Shown: piece by piece, positions 5,109-11,244 of the stretch | How the letters are laid out: the number at the start of each line of letters is the position of its first letter | How positions within the stretch are numbered: the first letter of the stretch is position 1 | From: JBBITW01 sp037440525 | Lineage (GTDB): Bacteria; Desulfobacterota; BSN033; UBA1163 | Assembly: GCA_037440525.1 (NCBI GenBank) | Contig: JBBITW010000119.1 | Span: forward strand, 1-11,244 | DNA: 11,244 bases | Direction: 5' to 3' | The notes under the pieces: generated by a model | Seen by the model: the letters and a program-made list of their open reading frames with translations, nothing else | Database searches by the model: none | What the model was told of the DNA's origin: nothing | Translations under genes and position numbers: made by a program

Positions 5109-6569
5109 ATGAAAGGTGTCTTTTTTGATGATTTAAGGTCACTCATTGAGGCCCTTGATAGGGCAAAAAATCTCAGGAGGGTTGATGGAGCACACTGGAA
5201 TCTTGAGATCGGAACAATCAACGAGGTCTTTGCCCTAAGAAATGGTCCTGCACTGCTTTTTGAAAACATTCCTGATTACCCTAAGGGTTATAGAGTACTC
5301 ACAAATGTTTTTCAGACAGAAATCGGACAACGTATTGCCTTTGGGATGGATGAAATTGCCTCGAGGATAGAGATCATAAAGGATTGGGCAGAGAAGTTTA
5401 CCAAATTTAAGCCCATTTCTCCGAGATATGTTCCGGATGGACCAGTGATGGAGAATGTGATCAGTGGAGATGATATAAATATCTTAAAATTCCCTGTCCC
5501 GAAATGGCATGAAATGGATGGAGGAAGATATATAGGGACTGCCAATTGTGTAATCAGTAAGGATCCTGAAGAGGATTTTTATAATGTTGGAACATACAGA
5601 CAGATGGTGCAGAGTGAGAAGGCTATAAATATATACTCCTCACCTGGTAAGCACTTTACAATAATGAGGGATAAATATTGGAAGATGGGAAAGGATTGCC
5701 CGGTTGTTGTTACATTTGGTCAGGATCCACTCCTCCTGGGGTTTGCAATGATCTCTCTTCCGTGGGGGATGGGTGAATTTGAGGCAGCAGGCTTTTTTAA
5801 AGGCAGACCGATTGATGTGATAAAAGGTCCTGTGACAGGACTGCCAATTCCAGCCACGGCTGAGATAGCTGTTGAATGCCTGATGTCTCCAGGAGAGGAA
5901 ACCGTTGAGGGACCATTCGGGGAGTGGACAGGTTACTATGCCACTGGTGCCAGGGCATGTCCGCTCGCAAAGATCAAGGCTATCTATCACAGAAACGACC
6001 CCATACTCCATGGTCAACCACCTGTTCCACCTCCTGCATATACATTCTTCCCAATTCCGGTCCATACAGCACCAACTCTCTGGAACAATCTTTTGGCATC
6101 AGGCCTACAGGGCATCAAGGGAGTTTATATCCACGGCCCTGGAAACAGGCCAATATGCGTTATCTCGATTGAACAGAAATATCTCGGGCATGCAAAACAG
6201 GTTGCAACAGTTGCCGCAGGACTTCTTACAGGAGGTGCCTGTGTGGGTAAATGGATCATTGTGGTGGACGATGATATAGATCCCTCTAATTTTGAACAGG
6301 TATGGACAGCAATATGCCTGAGAGCAGATATAGAGGAGTCGGTTGATATTGTCCGTGGATACCTCAATAGTGGACTTGATCCATCCCTGAGCCCTGAGAA
6401 GAGGGCGAGCGGGAATATCACAACAGCTAAGGTGCTTATTGACGCATGCAGGCCATGGCACTGGAGAGATAGATTCCCTAAGCCTATTAATGCCTCTGAG
6501 AGGTTAATAGAAGAGGTAAAAAGGAAATTCCCTGATCTTTTTTTAAACAGAGCTTTACTTAAAATATAG
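5109..6569 (+). CDS. UbiD-family prenylated-FMN-dependent (de)carboxylase
   Basis: This is a large (486-residue) UbiD-family enzyme, predicted to add or remove a carboxyl group on an aromatic, heteroaromatic or alpha,beta-unsaturated acid using prenylated FMN made by UbiX. The hallmark NVGTYRQM (159-166) supplies N159 and R164. EGPFGEWTGYY (267-277) supplies E267 and E272. H182 and E223 (in GEFEAAG) complete the metal site. The spacing R164-E267-E272 mirrors the R-E-E triad of ferulate decarboxylase Fdc1 (R173-E277-E282). N159/H182/E223 mirror its metal ligands N168/H191/E233. All are intact, so it should be active. I chose ATG 5109 over GTG 5073, because the latter sits almost on the predicted transcription start and adds a non-family KKAKRGG tail. 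It is first in an operon with a HAD-fold and a small unknown protein. No UbiX is present here. The substrate is unknown. Confidence 0.93.
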   Translation: MKGVFFDDLRSLIEALDRAKNLRRVDGAHWNLEIGTINEVFALRNGPALLFENIPDYPKGYRVLTNVFQTEIGQRIAFGMDEIASRIEIIKDWAEKFTKFKPISPRYVPDGPVMENVISGDDINILKFPVPKWHEMDGGRYIGTANCVISKDPEEDFYNVGTYRQMVQSEKAINIYSSPGKHFTIMRDKYWKMGKDCPVVVTFGQDPLLLGFAMISLPWGMGEFEAAGFFKGRPIDVIKGPVTGLPIPATAEIAVECLMSPGEETVEGPFGEWTGYYATGARACPLAKIKAIYHRNDPILHGQPPVPPPAYTFFPIPVHTAPTLWNNLLASGLQGIKGVYIHGPGNRPICVISIEQKYLGHAKQVATVAAGLLTGGACVGKWIIVVDDDIDPSNFEQVWTAICLRADIEESVDIVRGYLNSGLDPSLSPEKRASGNITTAKVLIDACRPWHWRDRFPKPINASERLIEEVKRKFPDLFLNRALLKI

Positions 6570-6596
6570 ATTTTTCTGAAAGGTGGAGATTTAAAG

Positions 6597-7337
6597 ATGG
6601 CATTAAAAAGGGTGAAATGGGTTGGGATCGATTTTGGTCAATGCCTAATGAGTCCTTCTCCTCTTCGAAATCCCCACATATTTGGGGACATTGGAAAACT
6701 CCTCGGTAAACATGAGATGATCCCAATATGGATTGAGAGGATGAGAAGATTGAAAGAGAAGTATGGGACCTATACGATGTTGAAGGAAAAGCATAGAGAT
6801 GAGATAGAATCCTTTGTATTTGATAATGATCCAGGGCCCTATGAGATTTTCAAACAGAAGGAACAGGAACTTTTATCCATGGCACCAGGGGTTAAAGAAT
6901 TCCTGGAGTGGTTAAATGGAGAAGGGATAAAGCCCAGTATAATTTCTGAACTGAAAAAGACACTTGGCCCTGTAGGAGACGATATAATCACAGCCTTCTT
7001 GATTAATAAAGGGATTTTAAAAAGATTTAAATATTTTATAACACCCCAGGGTAAGGTTGACCTTGAGACAGATGAAAGGTTTTATGAGTATAAGGGGACC
7101 TCAAAGGAATCAGGGACATTATATGATCAGTTAATACTTGATCTTCGAAAAGAGGGAATAAGCCCTGAGGAGTGCGTTATGATTGGTGATAAACAACGAA
7201 CCGATATCATCCCTCCAAAGAAGAGAGGATTCATTACAATTCAATTTACAGGCCATGTTGACGAGGGACCATGTGAATATAGTGATTACTATGTAAAGAC
7301 ATTTTTTGAAGTTAAAGAGATAATAGAAAAACTTTAG
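6597..7337 (+). CDS. HAD-fold protein with degenerate motif I, UbiD operon partner
   Basis: This 246-residue protein has a HAD-like core. Motif I is WVGIDFGQCLMSP (8-20, nucleophile D12), motif II is probably S117 in KPSIISELKK, and motif IV is CVMIGDKQRTDIIPPKKRGF (193-212, D198 and D203). A helical cap of roughly 80 residues lies between motifs I and II. In motif I the second Asp of DxDxT is Gly (D-F-G), so the usual general acid is missing. It may bind a phosphate ester without classic phosphatase turnover, or use other chemistry. It starts 27 nt after the UbiD stop, with a GGTGGAG ribosome site, and is followed 15 nt later by the next gene, so the three are surely co-transcribed. HAD-family subunits are known in phenylphosphate carboxylase (the delta subunit), which makes a structural or substrate-handling role with the UbiD protein plausible. 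That role is an inference. Confidence 0.75.
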   Translation: MALKRVKWVGIDFGQCLMSPSPLRNPHIFGDIGKLLGKHEMIPIWIERMRRLKEKYGTYTMLKEKHRDEIESFVFDNDPGPYEIFKQKEQELLSMAPGVKEFLEWLNGEGIKPSIISELKKTLGPVGDDIITAFLINKGILKRFKYFITPQGKVDLETDERFYEYKGTSKESGTLYDQLILDLRKEGISPEECVMIGDKQRTDIIPPKKRGFITIQFTGHVDEGPCEYSDYYVKTFFEVKEIIEKL

Positions 7338-7352
7338 AGGGAAGGTGATTCG

Positions 7353-7859
7353 ATGGCGGATCGCAAATATATCCTGATGAGGTGGAAAGATGGTTGGCAG
7401 GAGGTGGTGGGGGTCGATTCAGATGCCCTGGAATTTATAAGATATTATGTAATAGAACGTGTAGAATATGTAGGAAGGCTTGTTGTAAAAAGAGGAGAGG
7501 AAGACTGCCCGGGCCTATTAATAATTGATCGTTCACCGATGGAGATAGAGAAGGTAATGATGATTGAAGATGGGGATGAATGTAATTTAATACAGAGTTC
7601 AAAATACCGTGAAGGTTCTCGAATAGAATATCATTATGACCTTCAAAAGGGTGGAAAAGACTTTATAGAAGATATTAAAAAAGGGATCAGGGATTTTCTT
7701 AGTAAAAAGGGTCTATCTTCGGAGGTTATTTTATCAAAACCTGAAAAAGAGAGGATAAAGGAGATTGAGGATATCGGTAAGACATTAAAGATAGTTGGAT
7801 CAAAGTGCCAGGAGGATCTAATAGGATTTATCCAATTCCTTCTTCATAACCTAAATTGA
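7353..7859 (+). CDS. Unknown 168-aa protein, third gene of the UbiD operon
   Basis: I do not recognise this family. The protein has 168 residues, is highly charged and soluble, and has no signal peptide or membrane segment. Residues 1-100 look like a beta-rich domain (YILMRWKDGW, YVGRLVVKRG, GLLIIDRSP, KVMMIEDGDE, SRIEYHYDL). Residues 105-168 look like amphipathic helices rich in Lys and Glu. Its two Cys residues (in EEDCPG and EDGDECNL) and a third in the C-terminal helix do not form a recognised metal motif. The ribosome site AAGG lies 7 nt before the ATG, and the gap to the HAD-fold gene is 15 nt. By position it is probably a subunit or accessory of the UbiD enzyme, about the size of the small subunits of phenylphosphate carboxylase, but I see no sequence evidence of that relation. 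Confidence 0.7.
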   Translation: MADRKYILMRWKDGWQEVVGVDSDALEFIRYYVIERVEYVGRLVVKRGEEDCPGLLIIDRSPMEIEKVMMIEDGDECNLIQSSKYREGSRIEYHYDLQKGGKDFIEDIKKGIRDFLSKKGLSSEVILSKPEKERIKEIEDIGKTLKIVGSKCQEDLIGFIQFLLHNLN

Positions 7860-7911
7860 TTTCCTGCCAAAGGCAGACAATTACTATTAAAAATCACTAA
7901 ATTTAGGTTAT
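7846..7911. repeat. Nested inverted repeat across the end of the UbiD operon
   Basis: ATAACCTAAATT (7846-7857) and AATTTAGGTTAT (7900-7911) are a perfect 12-bp inverted repeat. Between them lies a second hairpin, CTGCC-AAA-GGCAG (7864-7876). The outer left arm covers the last codons of the 168-aa gene, and the right arm sits just before TATAAT (7913-7918), a possible -10 for the following gene. It may be a transcription end signal, although no T run follows, or a protein-binding or attenuator-like structure. Confidence 0.55.
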
Positions 7912-7933
7912 ATATAATTACAGGATAAAAGGG

Positions 7934-8593
7934 ATGAAAATCCTGCTTATCATTTTAGGCCTGATATCAATTATTGCTCAATTTCCTTTCGCTCCTCCTC
8001 CTGAGAAACCTGAAGAAGAGGATTCTCCTGTTAAGGGGTGGCGTATGGTCTCCTACTTTAGTATCCCTCCAACCCGATATTCAAAGATATCCAAAGGGAT
8101 CATAAAGGCTGAAAGTGTGGGTAGTCGGTCCTCTCTTTTTAAAGATGTTGGAGAAAAGGAGAAGAACCTACCTTTTCTTTCCTGGAGATGGAAGGTATCG
8201 AATGTGATTTGCTCTGCCATCGAAACGAGAAAGGATCGTTTCGATGCCTCAGCACGTGTGATCGTCGTATTCGGGAAAGAGAGGGGGGTAAGATTTTTGG
8301 GTCTTGGTCAACCTTCGGGTTTAAAGATTGAGTATATCTGGGCAACAAATCTTCCTAAGGGTCATATATTCGATCACCCGGGAGAGAAGAATTGTAAGGT
8401 TTTTGTCATTGAAAGTGGTGCGAAAAAGGTAGGCCAATGGGTCTATGAGAAGAGAAATATTCATAAGGATTTTATAAAGGCCTTTGGAAAAGATCCCATA
8501 GATACCATTGCCATAGGGATTGAGACAGATACAGACCATAGTAACGAAATGGTCACTGCCTATTACTCCGAACCCATCTTGAGTAAGAAGTGA
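7934..8593 (+). CDS. Exported DUF3047-family protein
   Basis: This 219-residue protein has an N-terminal signal peptide (MKILLIILGLISIIAQFPFA, 1-20) and no further membrane segment, so it is probably periplasmic. The rest matches what I recall of the DUF3047 family: LSWRWKV (82-88), DRFDASARVIVVFG (101-114), IEYIWATNLPKG (132-143), VFVIESGAKKVGQWV (156-170), RNIHKDFIKAFG (174-185) and IAIGIETDTDHSNEMVTAYY (192-211). The family's biochemical role is not known to me. The fold looks beta-rich and carbohydrate-binding-like, which is only an impression. The ATG has an AGGA eight nt upstream. TATAAT (7913-7918) may be its own -10, without a good -35, and the 74-nt gap with hairpins suggests it is transcribed at least partly apart from the UbiD operon. 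It is convergent with the aminotransferase gene. Confidence 0.82.
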   Translation: MKILLIILGLISIIAQFPFAPPPEKPEEEDSPVKGWRMVSYFSIPPTRYSKISKGIIKAESVGSRSSLFKDVGEKEKNLPFLSWRWKVSNVICSAIETRKDRFDASARVIVVFGKERGVRFLGLGQPSGLKIEYIWATNLPKGHIFDHPGEKNCKVFVIESGAKKVGQWVYEKRNIHKDFIKAFGKDPIDTIAIGIETDTDHSNEMVTAYYSEPILSKK

Positions 8594-8609
8594 TATCCAC
8601 TCATCTACA

Positions 8610-8680
8610 AAGTGAAAATCCTCCTTATGATCCATTCATCTCTTTTTGGGGAAAAAGTTTATTTTCTGTATTTTTCACTT
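8610..8680. terminator. Candidate bidirectional terminator between convergent genes
   Basis: In the 65-nt gap between convergent genes, CTTTTT-GGGG-AAAAAG (8642-8657) is a perfect 6-bp stem with a 4-nt loop followed by TTTATTTT. It is framed by a 9-bp inverted repeat AAGTGAAAA/TTTTCACTT (8610-8618 and 8672-8680), whose right arm lies in the last codons of the aminotransferase. The stems are AT-rich and weak, but position and symmetry suit termination from both sides. Confidence 0.4.
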
Positions 8681-9915
8681 ATATAGGCCAATGCTTCATC
8701 GATTGCCTTGGCTGTTAACTCAAGGTCTTCCTCTGTATGTCGGTAACAAATATATCCATGATGATGGGGGGCAAAAAAGAAACCCCTTCGGATCATCTGA
8801 GTATAGAAATCATTACGCTTCGCTCGATGGCGGTCCGCTTCCTCCCTCTTAAAGGTTATAAAAAACATTGGTGCAACTCCGCTTAGCTCTGCTCCAACCT
8901 CGTATTCGTCGATGATGTTCTTGACCTTTTTCAAGAAACGTTCCCCTTTTGTCCATATATTCTCCAGCACTTTGTCCCGCTCTAAGATTTCGATAGTTTT
9001 CAAAGCAGCGATATAACCATCACTGTTCGGGAAGAAGGTCGAAGAGATGAAGAGCTTTTGTGCTGCAGCCATCATTACCTCTTTCCTCCCTGTTACGACA
9101 CTTATAGCGTATCCGTTAGCCATCCCTTTTCCAAGGACTGCCAGATCAGGTGTGACTCCATAGAGTTCCTGAGCTCCGCCCATTCTGAGCCTGAAACAGG
9201 TACGGATTTCATCAAAGATCAATATAGCTCCATATTTGGTAGCAATTTCTCTTACACCCTCGAGAAATCCAGGCTTGGGTTCTTCCATCTTTTGATGTAG
9301 GGGATGACCAAAGGGAGTCATAATGATGGCAGCGGTTTGATCACCATATCGTTTCATCAAATCCTTGAGTTGATCCAGGTCGTTATAACGGAATTCATAT
9401 ACATCTTCGTAAAGTTTCTCAGGAATACCTCCTTTCATCTCAACACACCAGTCATGCCAGCCGTGGTAACCACAGCGCATCACCTTGATTCGGTTTGTAT
9501 ATGCCCTCGCAATACGGATACTCGCTGTTGTTGCATCGGATCCGGTTTTTAAAAAGATGCTCATTTCAGAACAGGGGACAATTTCACTCAGTTTTTTTGC
9601 GAGCTCATTCTGATACCTCTGGGTTAGCGTAAAGCAAAAGCCTTTATCTTTTATCTGTCTAATTACAGCATCATCTACTTCTTCTTCCCTATAGCCAAGG
9701 ATGATCGGTCCATAGCCGCAGAGGAAGTCTATATACTCATTCCCATCCACATCGATTAATCTGCAACCTTTCCCATTTTCAAGAAAGATTGGATATTCTC
9801 CTTCGATAAAATCACTTGGTTTTCTGGCGCCTAAAACTCCTCCAGGGACCAATTTTTTAGCCTCCTCAAAAAGTTCAAGACTTTTGCTAATTTTAAGTTT
9901 TTTAATCTCTCTCAT
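8659..9915 (-). CDS. Class III PLP aminotransferase / HemL-like aminomutase family
   Basis: This 418-residue PLP enzyme of fold type I, class III, is closest in pattern to glutamate-1-semialdehyde 2,1-aminomutase. Landmarks are ARKPSDFIEGEYPIFLENGKG (30-50), DVDGNEYIDFLCGYGPIILG (55-74), the cofactor-phosphate loop KTGSDATTAS (123-132), YHGWHDW (150-156), the pyridine-N ligand D235 in IFDEIRTCFR, and the Schiff-base lysine K263 in LGKGMANGYAISVV. STFFPNSDG replaces the usual HemL-type STFSGNP, and GSDATTA replaces SGTEA, arguing against a true HemL. A transaminase or aminomutase on another amino acid is more likely. A Shine-Dalgarno AAGGAG lies 7 nt before the ATG (9913-9915). It is 31 nt downstream of the saccharopine-dehydrogenase-like gene and clearly in the same operon, so the two probably act on the same pathway. 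Confidence 0.9.
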   Translation of the reverse strand: MREIKKLKISKSLELFEEAKKLVPGGVLGARKPSDFIEGEYPIFLENGKGCRLIDVDGNEYIDFLCGYGPIILGYREEEVDDAVIRQIKDKGFCFTLTQRYQNELAKKLSEIVPCSEMSIFLKTGSDATTASIRIARAYTNRIKVMRCGYHGWHDWCVEMKGGIPEKLYEDVYEFRYNDLDQLKDLMKRYGDQTAAIIMTPFGHPLHQKMEEPKPGFLEGVREIATKYGAILIFDEIRTCFRLRMGGAQELYGVTPDLAVLGKGMANGYAISVVTGRKEVMMAAAQKLFISSTFFPNSDGYIAALKTIEILERDKVLENIWTKGERFLKKVKNIIDEYEVGAELSGVAPMFFITFKREEADRHRAKRNDFYTQMIRRGFFFAPHHHGYICYRHTEEDLELTAKAIDEALAYISEKYRK

Positions 9916-9946
9916 AAGGTTTCTCCTTTGGAATTATTAGTCCAGG

Positions 9947-11089
9947 CTAAATGGTAAGCATAGACTTGATCGTTTCAGTCTGATGGATTTTGGCCCCTCT
10001 TTGTATTAAGGCGGAAAGGAATTTCTTAGGATCGATACAGCCTTCCGGAGCAACGACTCCCTTAACGCTCACCTCGCCTTCATCAAACATCAGTGCTGCA
10101 ATAGAGGCAGGAAGCCCTGTACCTGGGGCCATTCTCCCCACGATGTCTGCCGTGTAGGTCACATTGTTTCCTTTTCTCTCACCCCTTACAATCACTTTTA
10201 AACCTGATGCAAAAGGTCCCTTATCCCTATTATTGGGAATAGATTCCCAGAGTTTTAAAGTAAGATCATATGGTACTATTTTGCTCCCTTTTATCTCCAC
10301 CGGCTCCTTGCTGAGAAAACCTGTCTCCTTTTGTTCTTTAATAAGCTGGTCTACCCACGACGGGATGAGTGCCCCCTTGACCACAACCTTTTTCACGTCC
10401 TTGATATAACGTGGAATGGTTAAGGGTTGAGGATGCCCGACGTAGCGAACTACACAGGTACCAAGGGGTTCGAGGAACTGAGCAACCTCTTCTCCAGTCC
10501 CACCTTCAACATATTCTAACTTCCCATCCAGATATTGGGGGATTTTCCCCAAGGTCATATGAAGGCTGTGATCCCAGGCCGCTCCAGAAAGTTCAGCAAT
10601 ACTGACGACCCAGAATAGATCGATCTCATGCACACGGTCCAGTTGGTCAGCATACCACCTCACAATCACATTGTTTGTACCTGGGTCTGATCCCATTCCT
10701 GTGAGAACCGTGATTCCTGCTTCTTTTGCCAATCGATCAATTTCAGAAGTAAAAAGAATCTCCGTTGCCTCATAGTCATCACAGATATCAATATAATTAA
10801 CCTTCGCTTCAACCGCTGCCCTTGCCACAGGGACCGCAGTCTTGTAAAATGGACCAGCGCAATTGATGACTACGTCCACCTCTTTGAAGGCTTTAATCAG
10901 GCCCATGTGATCATATACATCAATTCGGCTGAGAGAGATCTTTTCGCTTGCCCGCAACTTTTCCTGGATCCTATTGGGGTCTATATTGATGTCACCTAAA
11001 ATTACTTTCTTAATTCTTTCCTGTTTGATGAGGTCACGGGCAACTCCCTGTCCCATCCCTCCAGTACCACCTATTACTATTGCCTGCAT
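9947..11089 (-). CDS. Saccharopine-dehydrogenase-family NAD(P)-dependent oxidoreductase
   Basis: This 380-residue protein has an N-terminal Rossmann domain, IVIGGTGGMGQGVAR (4-18), with D33 at the end of the second strand (ILGDINID), which usually favours NAD(H) over NADP(H). Family features follow: DVVINCAGPFYKTAVPVARAA, VNYIDICDDYEATE, and a catalytic-domain segment GMGSDPGTNNVIVRWYA. The C-terminus VKGVVAPEGCIDPKKFLSALIQRG is typical of saccharopine/lysine-epsilon or related amino-acid dehydrogenases. Such enzymes make or break secondary amines or oxidatively deaminate amino acids; the substrate here is unknown. The ATG (11087-11089) has GGAGG about 8 nt upstream. The gene leads into the aminotransferase after 31 nt. 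Dehydrogenase plus transaminase suggests stepwise catabolism, or interconversion, of a diamino or imino acid. Confidence 0.88.
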   Translation of the reverse strand: MQAIVIGGTGGMGQGVARDLIKQERIKKVILGDINIDPNRIQEKLRASEKISLSRIDVYDHMGLIKAFKEVDVVINCAGPFYKTAVPVARAAVEAKVNYIDICDDYEATEILFTSEIDRLAKEAGITVLTGMGSDPGTNNVIVRWYADQLDRVHEIDLFWVVSIAELSGAAWDHSLHMTLGKIPQYLDGKLEYVEGGTGEEVAQFLEPLGTCVVRYVGHPQPLTIPRYIKDVKKVVVKGALIPSWVDQLIKEQKETGFLSKEPVEIKGSKIVPYDLTLKLWESIPNNRDKGPFASGLKVIVRGERKGNNVTYTADIVGRMAPGTGLPASIAALMFDEGEVSVKGVVAPEGCIDPKKFLSALIQRGAKIHQTETIKSMLTI

Positions 11090-11108
11090 TTCCTACCCCT
11101 CCTTATAA

Positions 11109-11114
11109 ATTATA
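11109..11114 (-). promoter_or_regulatory. Possible -10 box for the dehydrogenase-aminotransferase operon
   Basis: TATAAT is read on the minus strand, 20 nt before the dehydrogenase start. The best -35 at acceptable distance is TTCGAA (18 nt spacer), only a partial match. The perfect hexamer may be chance in this AT-rich gap. If it is not used, the operon could be read through from the upstream molybdoenzyme gene, whose stop lies 81 nt away. Confidence 0.3.
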
Positions 11115-11148
11115 ATTTTCCTAAGGACTCAATTCGAAAATTTGTTTT

Positions 11149-11185
11149 AAGTCTATATACTATAAGGTTTCTAAATTATAGACTT
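11149..11185. repeat. 9-bp inverted repeat at the end of the upstream gene
   Basis: AAGTCTATA (11149-11157) and TATAGACTT (11177-11185) are exact inverted copies with a 19-nt loop. The structure straddles the stop codon of the partial gene. On the minus strand it is followed by TAAAACAAATTTT, with no clean T run, so it is a poor intrinsic terminator. It could still mark an mRNA 3' end. Confidence 0.35.
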
Positions 11186-11244
11186 CTTCTCCTCTATCAT
11201 TCGTAGCACCACTTCAGGTGTGAGGGGAAACTCTCGGGGCATTA
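11171..11244 (-). CDS. C-terminal end of a probable molybdenum hydroxylase large subunit (partial)
   Basis: Only the last 24 complete codons are in the window, reading MPREFPLTPEVVLRMIEE and then KKSII before TAG (11171-11173). The phrase PLTPEVVLRMI resembles the usual C-terminus of xanthine dehydrogenase/CoxL/4-hydroxybenzoyl-CoA reductase-type molybdopterin-binding subunits (P-L-T-P-E-x-V-x-x-x-I). The leading Met could be internal or, less likely, a start. The identification rests on a very short match. It lies 81 nt upstream of the dehydrogenase gene on the same strand, and may head the same transcription unit. Confidence 0.45.
   Translation of the reverse strand, partial: MPREFPLTPEVVLRMIEEKKSII

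Noticed and set aside
5640..6065. 141-codon open frame on the minus strand inside the UbiD gene
   Set aside because: It is antisense to a strongly conserved enzyme, rich in Cys/Trp/Arg as expected of a shadow frame, with no ribosome site or recognisable domain.
8659..9915. Calling the class III enzyme hemL
   Set aside because: The overall fold fits, but active-site loops differ from true glutamate-1-semialdehyde aminomutases and the operon has no haem genes.
1..11244. CRISPR array, prophage or insertion-sequence transposase
   Set aside because: No regularly spaced direct repeats, and no phage or transposase coding sequence, were found on either strand.

Overview
The window is about 40% GC by eye and gene-dense. 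It looks like a chromosomal stretch of a mesophilic, probably anaerobic bacterium. The rph-rdgB-tRNA block, a DUF3047 secreted protein and UbiD-type decarboxylase genes would suit Desulfobacterota ('Deltaproteobacteria') or a neighbouring lineage. That placement is an inference from gene content; there is no rRNA or other marker here.

Left block, all minus strand (1-5015). A tRNA-Pro(UGG) gene sits at the edge, preceded on the same strand by rdgB and rph. The rdgB stop codon lies inside the tRNA gene, and homology puts the rdgB start at an ATA codon directly abutting the rph stop. Next come a 14-TM DHA2-type drug/proton antiporter and a gene-poor stretch with a pair of inverted REP-like elements. 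Then follows a compact operon reading HAD phosphatase, MltB-type lytic transglycosylase, and a 34-residue zinc-knuckle/membrane microprotein that ends inside the REP element.

Centre, plus strand (5036-8593). An AT-rich divergent promoter region, in which the -35 boxes of both directions share TTGACAA, leads into a tight three-gene operon: a UbiD-family (prenylated-FMN) decarboxylase with all catalytic and metal residues visible, a HAD-fold protein lacking the usual second aspartate, and an 18-20 kDa protein of unknown family. This trio is the best candidate for an undescribed system. One UbiD large subunit, one HAD-fold protein and one small protein recall the subunit make-up of phenylphosphate carboxylase. 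A separate gene for an exported DUF3047 protein follows.

Right block, minus strand (8659-11244), convergent with the centre. A class III PLP aminotransferase of the glutamate-1-semialdehyde aminomutase type lies directly downstream of a saccharopine-dehydrogenase-family oxidoreductase. The window edge cuts through a gene whose last 24 codons resemble the C-terminus of a molybdenum hydroxylase large subunit. The two complete enzymes form an operon that probably oxidises and transaminates an amino acid or amine whose identity cannot be read from sequence.
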